From: Streptomyces sp. NBC_01224
Lineage (GTDB): Bacteria; Actinomycetota; Actinomycetes; Streptomycetales; Streptomycetaceae
Assembly (NCBI RefSeq): GCF_036002945.1
Contig: NZ_CP108529.1
Span: forward strand, 6,567,001 to 6,631,000
Direction: 5' to 3'
Length of the DNA: 64,000 bases
The translations under genes and the position numbers were made by a program. Positions 50,595 to 58,447 of the stretch are shown in pieces. A model generated the notes under the pieces. It saw nothing but the letters and a program-made list of their open reading frames with translations. It ran no database searches and was not told the origin of the DNA. Within the stretch, counting starts at the first letter, position 1; each line of letters starts with the position of its first letter.

Positions 50595-52058
50595 TCAGGC
50601 GCGGGGCACATCGCCGCCCGACGCCGCGTCGATCACCGTCCGGTCACCGAGCGGGGCGTCCAGCGTCACCGTCCGGGTCAGCTCCTTGGCGATCATGATG
50701 CAGACCTTCTTCTCGGCCGGCTGCGACTCCGTCACCGTCACCCGCACCGTCGTCCCGTCCTCGGTGGCGCTCGCCGCGTACTTGCTGCACACCCCGCCCC
50801 AGAACGTCACCGACAGGGTTCGCCCGTCGGCGCTGTACGACAGGATCTGCCGCCGGGACCTCTCCGTGTCCGCCGGGGGCGGGGGCGTCGCCGGTGCGTC
50901 CTTCGCCAAATACGCGGGGTCCACGGCGATCTGCGACACGGTGTCACCCGTGCCGCCCACGGCCGGCCGCACCGAGAAGAGCCAGGACGGTACGAGCGTC
51001 TGCTTGCCCGCCACGTACTGCTTGGTCAGTCCGAACACCGCCTTGTCGACCGTCACGGTCGTCGTCGGCCGCTCCGCCCCGGTCCGCGTCCCGCAGTGGA
51101 CCTTCGGCGACTTCAGGCCATCCTGCAGCGGTACGGGAGTGGCGCACCCGCCGACGTCCGCGCGCCCGTCCGTCCGGGACGCCGCCCCGTTCAGCTGCTT
51201 CAGCGCCTCGCCCGCACTGATCACCGGATAGCTGTTGCCCTTCTCCAGGCCCTTCAACTGCCCACTGCCGCCCACCACTTCACCGCCCGAACCCACCTGG
51301 ATCCCGGTCGACCAGCCGTAGGTGGGAAGTCCGTCCACCACCGGGTCGGCGTTCACCACCCGTACCGAACCCGTGAGTTGGCGGGCGTCGAGGGCGGCGT
51401 CGTCCTGTCCCACCGCCTTCAGGACCGGTGCCGCGGCAGCCCTGGCGGCACTCTCGCTCACCGGGGAGCCGCTGCCGCCCGGGGCCTGCTCCTTGCTCGA
51501 ACAGACCGTGATGCTTTCGCAGTTGTCCGTACCGCCGGAGCCGTAGCGCGCGAAGCTCCAGGTGCCCGGGGCCTGCTTGTCCACCCGGAGGACCGGGCCC
51601 GAGCCGTCCCCGTCGGACCCCACCTTCCAGGACGTGCCCTCCGCCTGCGGCGTGCCCTGCACCCCCAGCGCCTTCGCCAGCCGGGCCACCTCCGTCGCGG
51701 AGACGGTCCCCTCCGCGCGCTGCACCGCGGCCGTACGCGGCCCCTCGGGCAGCTTGCCGGACGCGCGGTAGACCACCTGACCGCCGTGCGGATCGGGTTC
51801 GCCGGGTGCGATGCCGGGTGGGGTGCCCGGCGAGGACCCGTCGGGCACCGTCGGGTCGCCCGCACGTTCGTCCAGGGCAAGCGGGGGAGGGGTGCGCTCC
51901 GCGCTGCCGCTGCTCCCGCCCTCCCCGTCCGCGGCGGTCGCGGCCCAGTACGCACCGCCGCCTCCGGCCAGCAGTACTGCTGCCGCCACCGAGGCCACGG
52001 CGAGCGGTGAACGCCGCCGAGGGCCGGTCACATCGTTGTCGGGTCGCTCGGTGCTCAC
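50595..52058 (-). CDS. Membrane-anchored exported protein of unknown function
   Basis: The 487-residue product starts at GTG 52058 with AAGGAG seven bases upstream. A short cytosolic Arg-rich head (GPRRRS) is followed by one membrane helix (about residues 17-42; PLAVASVAAAVLLAGGGGAYWAAT). A Ser/Pro/Gly-rich linker of about 50 residues and a large extracellular domain come next. Five or six cysteines (NCESITVCSS, GGCATPV, KVHCGTR, GVCSKY, KVCIMIAKE) could form disulfides. I recognise no family; the architecture is that of actinobacterial anchored lipoprotein-like or anti-sigma-like extracellular proteins, but no cytosolic anti-sigma domain is present. It converges on erpA. Confidence 0.78.
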   Translation of the reverse strand: MSTERPDNDVTGPRRRSPLAVASVAAAVLLAGGGGAYWAATAADGEGGSSGSAERTPPPLALDERAGDPTVPDGSSPGTPPGIAPGEPDPHGGQVVYRASGKLPEGPRTAAVQRAEGTVSATEVARLAKALGVQGTPQAEGTSWKVGSDGDGSGPVLRVDKQAPGTWSFARYGSGGTDNCESITVCSSKEQAPGGSGSPVSESAARAAAAPVLKAVGQDDAALDARQLTGSVRVVNADPVVDGLPTYGWSTGIQVGSGGEVVGGSGQLKGLEKGNSYPVISAGEALKQLNGAASRTDGRADVGGCATPVPLQDGLKSPKVHCGTRTGAERPTTTVTVDKAVFGLTKQYVAGKQTLVPSWLFSVRPAVGGTGDTVSQIAVDPAYLAKDAPATPPPPADTERSRRQILSYSADGRTLSVTFWGGVCSKYAASATEDGTTVRVTVTESQPAEKKVCIMIAKELTRTVTLDAPLGDRTVIDAASGGDVPRA

Positions 52059-52196
52059 CGGATCGCTCCTTCGCCTGCATCGCCGTCACAGGCCGTCACC
52101 CGGCCTGCTGTCCGTCCCGCGGGTGGGGACAACGGTGGGACGGGGCGCGGGGGCGCACGGTTCCCTCAGGAGCGTCGGACGCGATCGGTGCAGGTC

Positions 52197-52394
52197 TCAG
52201 TCGCCGTATTCGGACATGGCGTCGATCAGCCGGGCGGAGGCGGCGGGCACGGTGACCCCGTGAATCAGGGACGGCGCCACCCGAACGGGGGCGGACTTCG
52301 CCGGGACCACCCAGTGGGGAGCCATCCGTGCGCAGTCACCGCGCAGCTCGGCCAGGCTGATCTCGGACTCGCGTGTGGCGCTGTGGTTCGACAT
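52197..52394 (-). CDS. Small conserved protein, 65 residues
   Basis: The frame has strong G+C bias at third positions and begins at ATG 52394 (MSNHSATRESEISLAE). The product is soluble, with an amphipathic middle (ELRGDCARMAPHWVVPAKSAPVRVAP) and a C-terminus ending SEYGD. No Shine-Dalgarno site is visible, so it may be leaderless. From memory a protein of this size occupies the same place in other Streptomyces. Function is unknown. It is divergent from the PfkB kinase gene and 138 bases upstream of the exported-protein gene on the same strand. Confidence 0.6.
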   Translation of the reverse strand: MSNHSATRESEISLAELRGDCARMAPHWVVPAKSAPVRVAPSLIHGVTVPAASARLIDAMSEYGD

Positions 52395-52554
52395 ATGCGC
52401 ACCGTAGGCACCGCACGCCTCAGGAAGAAAGACCTACTATCGGGTAGTTTTCCCCCCTTCAGGGCGAGTGCGGGGAACGGGTAGCGTGAACTGTCACGCC
52501 GCCCCGGGAACGCAGTCACCCGTTCCCCCCGATCTCCGCAGGAGCAGTCTCCCC

Positions 52555-53529
52555 GTGCGAATCGCAGTCACCGGCTCCATCGCCACCGATCACCTCATGA
52601 CCTTCCCCGGCCGTTTTGCCGACCAGCTGGTCGCGGATCAGCTGCACACGGTCTCGCTCTCCTTCCTGGTCGACAACCTCGACGTGCGCCGGGGCGGTGT
52701 CGCCGCCAATATCTGCTTCGGCATGGGTCTGCTGGGCACCAACCCGATTCTGGTCGGTGCCGCGGGCTCCGACTTCGACGAGTACCGTGCCTGGCTCGAC
52801 CGCCACGGCGTCGACACCGGATCGGTACGGATCTCCGAGGTCCTGCACACCGCGCGGTTCGTCTGCACGACGGACGCCGACCACAACCAGATCGGCTCCT
52901 TCTACACGGGCGCGATGAGCGAGGCCCGGCTCATCGAGCTGAAGGCCGTCGCCGACCGCGTCGGCGGCCTCGACCTCGTCTCGATCGGTGCCGACGACCC
53001 CGAGGGGATGCTCCGCCACACCGAGGAGTGCCGCACCCGCGGAATCCCGTTCGCCGCGGACTTCTCGCAGCAGATCGCCCGGATGGACGGCGACGAGATC
53101 CGGATCCTCCTCGAGGGCGCCACGTACCTCTTCTCCAACGAGTACGAGAAGGGGCTCATCGAGTCCAAGACCGGCTGGAGCGACGAGGAGATCCTGGCCA
53201 AGGTCGGCCACCGGGTCACCACGCTGGGCGCCCGCGGTGTCCGGATCGAGCGGGCCGGCCAGGAGACGATCGAGGTCGGCTGCCCGGAGGAGGAGATCAA
53301 GGCCGACCCGACCGGTGTCGGCGACGCCTTCCGGGCCGGTTTCCTCTCCGGTCTCGCGTGGGGCGTCGGCCTGGAGCGCGCCGCCCAGGTCGGCTGCATG
53401 CTCGCCACCCTGGTGATCGAGACGGTCGGCACCCAGGAGTACACCCTGCGCCGCGCCCACTTCATGGACCGCTTCACCAAGGCGTACGGCCACGACGCCG
53501 CCGCCGAGGTCCGCGCGCACCTGGGCTGA
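52555..53529 (+). CDS. PfkB-family carbohydrate (adenosine-type) kinase
   Basis: The 324-residue product starts at GTG 52555 (VRIAVTGSIATDHLMT), with AGGAG ten bases upstream. PfkB family landmarks are the N-terminal GGVAANICFGMGLLG (near residue 56) and the C-terminal ADPTGVGDAFRAGFLSG with the catalytic aspartate. Its sequence resembles the actinobacterial adenosine kinase group (M. tuberculosis Rv2202c), and the TDADHNQIGSFYTGAM segment is typical of these. Adenosine is the probable substrate, though the group includes other ribosides. It converges on the cysteine desulfurase gene with a 14-base gap. Confidence 0.88.
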   Translation: MRIAVTGSIATDHLMTFPGRFADQLVADQLHTVSLSFLVDNLDVRRGGVAANICFGMGLLGTNPILVGAAGSDFDEYRAWLDRHGVDTGSVRISEVLHTARFVCTTDADHNQIGSFYTGAMSEARLIELKAVADRVGGLDLVSIGADDPEGMLRHTEECRTRGIPFAADFSQQIARMDGDEIRILLEGATYLFSNEYEKGLIESKTGWSDEEILAKVGHRVTTLGARGVRIERAGQETIEVGCPEEEIKADPTGVGDAFRAGFLSGLAWGVGLERAAQVGCMLATLVIETVGTQEYTLRRAHFMDRFTKAYGHDAAAEVRAHLG

Positions 53530-53543
53530 GTCGAAGAGGAACC

Positions 53544-54926
53544 TCAGGTCAGCCGGCGGACCACATAGGCCGAGCCACGGTCCGCCGGCTCCTCGCCCAC
53601 GTACTCCTGCTCGCGCATCGCGCACCAGGCCGGGATGTCCAGGCGCGCCGCCTCGTCGTCGGAGAGCACGGTCACCGTCCCGCCCAGCGGTACCTCCCCG
53701 ATCACCTTTGCCAGCTCGATCACAGGGATCGGGCAGCGCTTCCCGAGGGCGTCGACCACCAGGGACGCGGTCACGGCAGGGGAGGGGGGCGCGGAAACGG
53801 GCGCACCCAGCCTCTCCCGTACCTCTGCCACCACCCGCGGCAGCACGTCCAGGAAGCGCTCGACCTCCTCGTCCGCAGTGCCGGTCGGCAGCGACACCCG
53901 TACGTTCCCCTCCGACAGCACCCCCATCGCCCTGAGCACATGGCTCGGCGCCAGCGTGCTGCTGGTGCAGGACGAACCGGATGATACGGAGAATTCAGCC
54001 CGGTCCAGTTCATGGAGCAGTGTCTCTCCATCGACATAGAGACAGGAGAAGGTCACCAGATGCGGCAGCCGCCGCACCGGATCGCCGACCACCTCCACAT
54101 CGGGCACCAGTTGCGGCACCCGGGCCCTGATGCGGTCCACCAGGGCCCGCAGCCGCACGGACTCCGCCGCCGCCTCCGCTCGCACCGCCCGCAGCGATGC
54201 CGCCGCGGCCACGATCGCGGGAAGGTTCTCGAACCCCGCGGCCCGCCCCGACTCCCGCTCGTCGGCCGGTCCTTGAACCGCGAACCGCACCCCCTTGCGC
54301 ACCGCCAGCAGCCCGACCCCCGAGGGCCCGCCCCACTTGTGCGCACTGGCCGCCAGCAGCGACCAGCCGCCCGGCACCGGCCCCCAGCCCAGCGACTGCG
54401 CGGCATCCACCAGCAGCGGCACCCCCGCCGCCCGGCAGACCTCCGTGACCTCGGCCACCGGCTGTTCGGTGCCGACCTCGTGATTGGCGGACTGCAGACA
54501 GGCCAGCGCGGTGTCCTCGCGCAGCACATCCGCGTACGCCTCCGCACTCACCGCCCCCGACCGGTCCACCGCGACCTCGGAGACCGATCCGCCCTGCGCC
54601 TCATGGGCGGCGGCCGAATGGAGCACCGACGAGTGCTCCACCGCGGAGAAGACCAGATGGCGGCCGACACGCCGACGTCCCGCGAGAGCCGCGGAAATTC
54701 CGGAGTGCACCGCCCGCGTACCCGAAGGAGTGAATGTGAGCTCGTCCGGACGGCACCCGACGGCCTCCGCAGCGGCCTCCCGGGCCGCGTCCAGCAACAG
54801 CCGGGCCCGCCGCCCCTCGCGGTAGAGCCTGGCCGGGTCGGCCCACCCCTCGTCCAGCGCGGCAAGCAGCGCCTGGCGGGCGACGGGGTGCAGGGGGGCG
54901 GAGGATGCGGCGTCGAAGTAGGGCAC
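53544..54926 (-). CDS. Cysteine desulfurase fused to a TusA-like sulfurtransferase
   Basis: The 460-residue product combines a NifS-like PLP enzyme (about residues 1-370) with a C-terminal TusA/SirA-like domain (about 385-455). The PLP lysine is in ASAHKWGGPSG; the histidine in SANHEVGTEQPV and the SSGSSCTSST loop with its catalytic cysteine are intact. The TusA part has the CPxP motif in LGKRCPIPVIEL. Such a protein could take sulfur from cysteine and hand it to its own TusA domain for tRNA or cofactor thiolation; the transfer is inferred. GTG 54926 starts the gene. It is divergent from ctaC. Confidence 0.9.
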   Translation of the reverse strand: MPYFDAASSAPLHPVARQALLAALDEGWADPARLYREGRRARLLLDAAREAAAEAVGCRPDELTFTPSGTRAVHSGISAALAGRRRVGRHLVFSAVEHSSVLHSAAAHEAQGGSVSEVAVDRSGAVSAEAYADVLREDTALACLQSANHEVGTEQPVAEVTEVCRAAGVPLLVDAAQSLGWGPVPGGWSLLAASAHKWGGPSGVGLLAVRKGVRFAVQGPADERESGRAAGFENLPAIVAAAASLRAVRAEAAAESVRLRALVDRIRARVPQLVPDVEVVGDPVRRLPHLVTFSCLYVDGETLLHELDRAEFSVSSGSSCTSSTLAPSHVLRAMGVLSEGNVRVSLPTGTADEEVERFLDVLPRVVAEVRERLGAPVSAPPSPAVTASLVVDALGKRCPIPVIELAKVIGEVPLGGTVTVLSDDEAARLDIPAWCAMREQEYVGEEPADRGSAYVVRRLT

Positions 54927-55089
54927 GTGGCCACGCTAGCCCGCGCCGGGCCCGCACCCGGGGACGGGCCGCCCGCCCAGCCAGGAGAGGGGGCGTCAGA
55001 TGGCGGCCGGAGGCCCGTATTCCACCCCTTCGGGGTGCCGGACGGCGCGTTGGGCACCCTCCCCGCGCGACCCCAAATAGCGTCCAGTA

Positions 55090-55118
55090 GGGTTTGGTCC
55101 GCATAAACATCCAAACCC
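55090..55118. promoter_or_regulatory. Inverted repeat upstream of ctaC
   Basis: GGGTTTGG (55090-55097) and CCAAACCC (55111-55118) are perfect 8-bp inverted arms with a 13-base A+T-richer spacer; their centres are 21 bp apart, two helical turns. The element lies 79-107 bases upstream of the ctaC start. It suits a dimeric regulator. No known Streptomyces consensus comes to mind. Confidence 0.45.
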
Positions 55119-55196
55119 CTGCCCGCGTCAGGGCGGCGACCGACCAGACAGACGGCCGCGCCGACCGCGCGGGCGAGACTCTCGGGAAGGCGCTAC

Positions 55197-56159
55197 GTGA
55201 GTCCCAACGGCTCCGACCGCTCGTCGCGGCGCCCGATGCGGCGGAAGCTGCCGCAGGTGCTGACTGCGGGCCTGATCCTGGCGACCGCCACCGGTTGCAC
55301 ATACAAGGACTTCCCCCGCCTCGGTATGCCTACGCCGGTAACGGAAGAGGCACCACGGATCCTTTCCCTCTGGCAGGGCTCGTGGGCGGCAGCGCTCGCC
55401 ACGGGCGTGCTGGTCTGGGGCCTGATCCTGTGGAGCGTCATCTTCCACCGGCGCAGCCGCACCAAGGTCGAGGTTCCTACGCAGACCAGGTACAACATGC
55501 CCATCGAGGCGCTGTACACCGTGGTCCCTCTGATCATCGTCTCGGTGTTGTTCTACTTCACCGCGCGCGATGAATCGAAGATCCTCTCGCTCTCCCCGAA
55601 GCCTGCCCACACGATCAACGTGGTCGGCTACCAGTGGAGCTGGGCCTTCAACTACATCGAGAACGTGGACGGGTCCACCGCCACGGGCAACAAGATCCCC
55701 AAGGAACTCGACGCCATCCCGGACAGGTTCCGGAAGGATTTCCCCAAGGGTGCTGAAGGCGTCTACGACTACGGCGTCCCGGGAACCCGGAACCCGCAGA
55801 ACGGCAATCCGGGTCCGACCCTGTGGCTGCCGAAGGGCGAGAAGGTCCGCTTCGTTCTGACTTCGCGTGACGTCATCCACTCCTTCTGGGTGGTCCCGTT
55901 CCTCATGAAGCAGGACGTCTTTCCGGGCCACACCAACGCCTTCGAGGTGACTCCCAACGAGGAGGGCACCTTCATGGGCAAGTGCGCCGAGCTCTGCGGC
56001 GCCGACCACTCCCGGATGCTCTTCAACGTCAAGATCGTCTCTCCGGAGCGCTACCAGGCGCACCTCAAGGAGCTGGCGAAGAAGGGCCAGACGGGCTACG
56101 TGCCGGCCGGCATCGCGCAGACTGACCCGGCCAGGAATGCGGAGACGAACAAACTGTGA
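55197..56159 (+). CDS. ctaC: Cytochrome c oxidase subunit II
   Basis: CtaC receives electrons through its CuA centre and passes them to subunit I. The 320-residue product starts at GTG 55197 with GGAAGG six bases upstream. A lipoprotein signal ends ATATGC (lipobox cysteine near residue 34), so it is lipid-anchored, as usual in actinobacteria. Two membrane helices follow (LATGVLVWGLILWSVIF and EALYTVVPLIIVSVLFYF). CuA ligands are in VIHSFWVVPF and CAELCGADHSRM. A roughly 35-residue Asp/Lys/Pro-rich insertion (after FNYIENVDG) lies in the CuA domain, as in actinobacterial forms. The stop overlaps ctaD. Confidence 0.97.
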   Translation: MSPNGSDRSSRRPMRRKLPQVLTAGLILATATGCTYKDFPRLGMPTPVTEEAPRILSLWQGSWAAALATGVLVWGLILWSVIFHRRSRTKVEVPTQTRYNMPIEALYTVVPLIIVSVLFYFTARDESKILSLSPKPAHTINVVGYQWSWAFNYIENVDGSTATGNKIPKELDAIPDRFRKDFPKGAEGVYDYGVPGTRNPQNGNPGPTLWLPKGEKVRFVLTSRDVIHSFWVVPFLMKQDVFPGHTNAFEVTPNEEGTFMGKCAELCGADHSRMLFNVKIVSPERYQAHLKELAKKGQTGYVPAGIAQTDPARNAETNKL

Positions 56160-57892
56160 GCATCCTCAACGAACCTCAGGGTGCCGCGGCAGCAGACGAC
56201 TCGTACGAGGACGAGCTGCCGGTCCGGCGGAAGCAGCCGGGAAACATCGTCATCAAGTGGTTGACCACCACTGACCACAAGACGATCGGCACGATGTACC
56301 TGGTCACATCGTTCGCGTTCTTCTGCATCGGCGGTCTGATGGCGCTCTTCATGCGCGCCGAACTGGCCCGTCCCGGCACGCAGATCATGTCGAACGAGCA
56401 GTTCAACCAGGCGTTCACGATGCACGGCACGATCATGCTGCTGATGTTCGCGACGCCGCTGTTCGCAGGATTCGCGAACTGGATCATGCCGCTGCAGATC
56501 GGCGCGCCCGACGTGGCGTTCCCGCGGTTGAACATGTTCGCGTACTGGCTGTACCTCTTCGGCTCGATCATCGCGGTGGCCGGCTTCCTCACCCCGCAGG
56601 GTGCGGCCGACTTCGGCTGGTTCGCCTACTCCCCGCTCTCGGATGCCGTCCGCTCGCCGGGTGTCGGTGCCGACATGTGGATCATGGGTCTGGCCTTCTC
56701 CGGCTTCGGTACGATCCTCGGTTCGGTCAACTTCATCACCACGATCATCTGCATGCGTGCCCCTGGCATGACGATGTTCCGCATGCCGATCTTCGTCTGG
56801 AACGTCCTGCTGACCGGTGTGCTGGTCCTGCTGGCCTTCCCGGTCCTCGCCGCCGCGCTCTTCGCGCTGGAGGCGGACCGCAAGTTCGGTGCGCATATCT
56901 TCGACGCGGCCAATGGCGGCCCATTGCTCTGGCAGCACCTCTTCTGGTTCTTCGGCCATCCAGAGGTGTACATCATTGCCTTGCCATTCTTCGGAATCAT
57001 TTCCGAAGTGATCCCGGTGTTCAGCCGAAAGCCGATGTTCGGCTACATCGGTCTGATCAGCGCGACGATCGCGATCGCAGGCCTCTCCGTGACCGTGTGG
57101 GCGCACCACATGTACGTCACCGGCGGTGTGCTGTTGCCGTTCTTCTCGTTCATGACATTCCTCATCGCGGTACCGACCGGTGTGAAGTTCTTCAACTGGA
57201 TCGGCACGATGTGGAAGGGATCGCTGTCCTTCGAGACACCGATGCTCTGGGCCGTCGGCTTCCTGATCACCTTCACCTTCGGTGGTCTGACCGGCGTGAT
57301 CCTGGCGTCGCCCCCGATGGACTTCCACGTCTCGGACTCGTACTTCGTCGTCGCGCACTTCCACTACGTCATCTTCGGCACCGTGGTCTTCGCGATGTTC
57401 TCCGGATTCCACTTCTGGTGGCCGAAGTTCACCGGCAAGATGCTGGACGAGCGGCTCGGCAAGATCACGTTCTGGACGCTGTTCGTGGGCTTCCACGGCA
57501 CGTTCCTGGTGCAGCACTGGCTGGGTGCCGAGGGCATGCCGCGTCGTTACGCGGACTACCTTGCCGCAGACGGCTTCACCGCGCTGAACACGATCTCGAC
57601 GATCTCCTCGTTCCTGCTCGGCCTGTCGATGCTGCCGTTCTTCTACAACGTGTGGAAGACCGCGAAGTACGGCAAGAAGGTCGAGGTCGACGACCCGTGG
57701 GGCTACGGCCGTTCGCTGGAGTGGGCGACCTCCTGCCCGCCGCCGCGGCACAACTTCCTCACGCTGCCGCGGATCCGTTCCGAATCCCCGGCGTTCGACC
57801 TGCATCACCCGGAGATCGCGGCGCTCGAGCAGCTGGAGCACCAGTTCGCGGATGACAAGGCCCTCGCTGGTGGCAAGGAGGCCGGTAAGTGA
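56156..57892 (+). CDS. ctaD: Cytochrome c oxidase subunit I
   Basis: CtaD contains heme a and the heme a3-CuB site where oxygen is reduced. The 578-residue product starts at GTG 56156, overlapping the ctaC stop by four bases (GTGA). It has twelve membrane helices. Heme and CuB ligands are in FTMHGTIMLL, WFFGHPEVYIIALP (His-Tyr cross-link region) and VWAHHMYVTG, and the heme pair in VVAHFHYVIFG. The proton-channel segment around NWIMPLQIGAPDVAFPRLN is intact. The C-terminal tail is charged and cytosolic. It overlaps ctaF. Confidence 0.98.
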   Translation: MSILNEPQGAAAADDSYEDELPVRRKQPGNIVIKWLTTTDHKTIGTMYLVTSFAFFCIGGLMALFMRAELARPGTQIMSNEQFNQAFTMHGTIMLLMFATPLFAGFANWIMPLQIGAPDVAFPRLNMFAYWLYLFGSIIAVAGFLTPQGAADFGWFAYSPLSDAVRSPGVGADMWIMGLAFSGFGTILGSVNFITTIICMRAPGMTMFRMPIFVWNVLLTGVLVLLAFPVLAAALFALEADRKFGAHIFDAANGGPLLWQHLFWFFGHPEVYIIALPFFGIISEVIPVFSRKPMFGYIGLISATIAIAGLSVTVWAHHMYVTGGVLLPFFSFMTFLIAVPTGVKFFNWIGTMWKGSLSFETPMLWAVGFLITFTFGGLTGVILASPPMDFHVSDSYFVVAHFHYVIFGTVVFAMFSGFHFWWPKFTGKMLDERLGKITFWTLFVGFHGTFLVQHWLGAEGMPRRYADYLAADGFTALNTISTISSFLLGLSMLPFFYNVWKTAKYGKKVEVDDPWGYGRSLEWATSCPPPRHNFLTLPRIRSESPAFDLHHPEIAALEQLEHQFADDKALAGGKEAGK

Positions 57893-58287
57893 AGATCCAG
57901 GGCAAGATGTTCCTCTGGCTGAGCGTCTTCATCCTCGCCATGGCCATCACGTATGGCGTGTGGTCGAAGGAGCCGGCCGGTACCACCGCGCTCGTCCTGG
58001 CCTTCGGCCTGAGCGTCATGATCGGCTTCTACCTGGCCTTCACGGCGCAGCGGGTCGACGCCATGGCTCAGGACAACAAGGAAGCCGATGTCGCGGACGA
58101 GGCCGGCGAGGTGGGGTTCTTCTCCCCGCACAGCTGGCAGCCGCTCTCGCTGGCCGTCGGTGGCGCCCTCGCCTTCCTGGGCATCGTCTTCGGCTGGTGG
58201 CTGCTCTACTTCTCGCTCCCGGTGATCCTGATCGGCCTGTTCGGCTGGGTCTTCGAGTACTACCGCGGTGAGAACCGCACCCAGTGA
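57889..58287 (+). CDS. ctaF: Cytochrome c oxidase subunit IV (CtaF)
   Basis: CtaF is a small actinobacterial oxidase subunit with four membrane helices. The 132-residue product starts at GTG 57889, overlapping the ctaD stop by four bases, so all three cta genes are translationally linked. The hydrophobic segments are MFLWLSVFILAMAITYGVW, ALVLAFGLSVMIGFYLAF, PLSLAVGGALAFLGIVFG and LPVILIGLFGWVFEY (approximate). It has no cofactor ligands. A strong terminator follows 25 bases after the stop. Confidence 0.94.
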   Translation: MKIQGKMFLWLSVFILAMAITYGVWSKEPAGTTALVLAFGLSVMIGFYLAFTAQRVDAMAQDNKEADVADEAGEVGFFSPHSWQPLSLAVGGALAFLGIVFGWWLLYFSLPVILIGLFGWVFEYYRGENRTQ

Positions 58288-58311
58288 CCGCGAGTCACCG
58301 CTCCACCTGAC

Positions 58312-58353
58312 GGGGGGCCTGCACTTCTCCACCAAGGGAAGTGCAGGCCCCCC
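58312..58353 (+). terminator. Terminator of the ctaC-ctaD-ctaF operon
   Basis: A perfect 16-bp stem (58312-58327 with 58338-58353) closes a 10-base loop, followed by GTTTGG. Confidence 0.9.
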
Positions 58354-58403
58354 GTTTGGCGTGTACTTCTCCGCCAAAAGGAGTGCAAATCCCCCGTTTG
58401 CAG
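58321..58403. repeat. Imperfect 42-bp tandem duplication of the terminator region
   Basis: A unit starting GCACTTCTCC (58321) recurs 42 bases later as GTACTTCTCC (58363), including the closing CCCCCGTTTG. The second copy has lost most of the hairpin pairing. This looks like a duplicated terminator, one copy of which has decayed. Confidence 0.65.
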
Positions 58404-58447
58404 TCACATTGCGCGCTTATAGGGATGAATCTTCATAGCGTGTGTTC

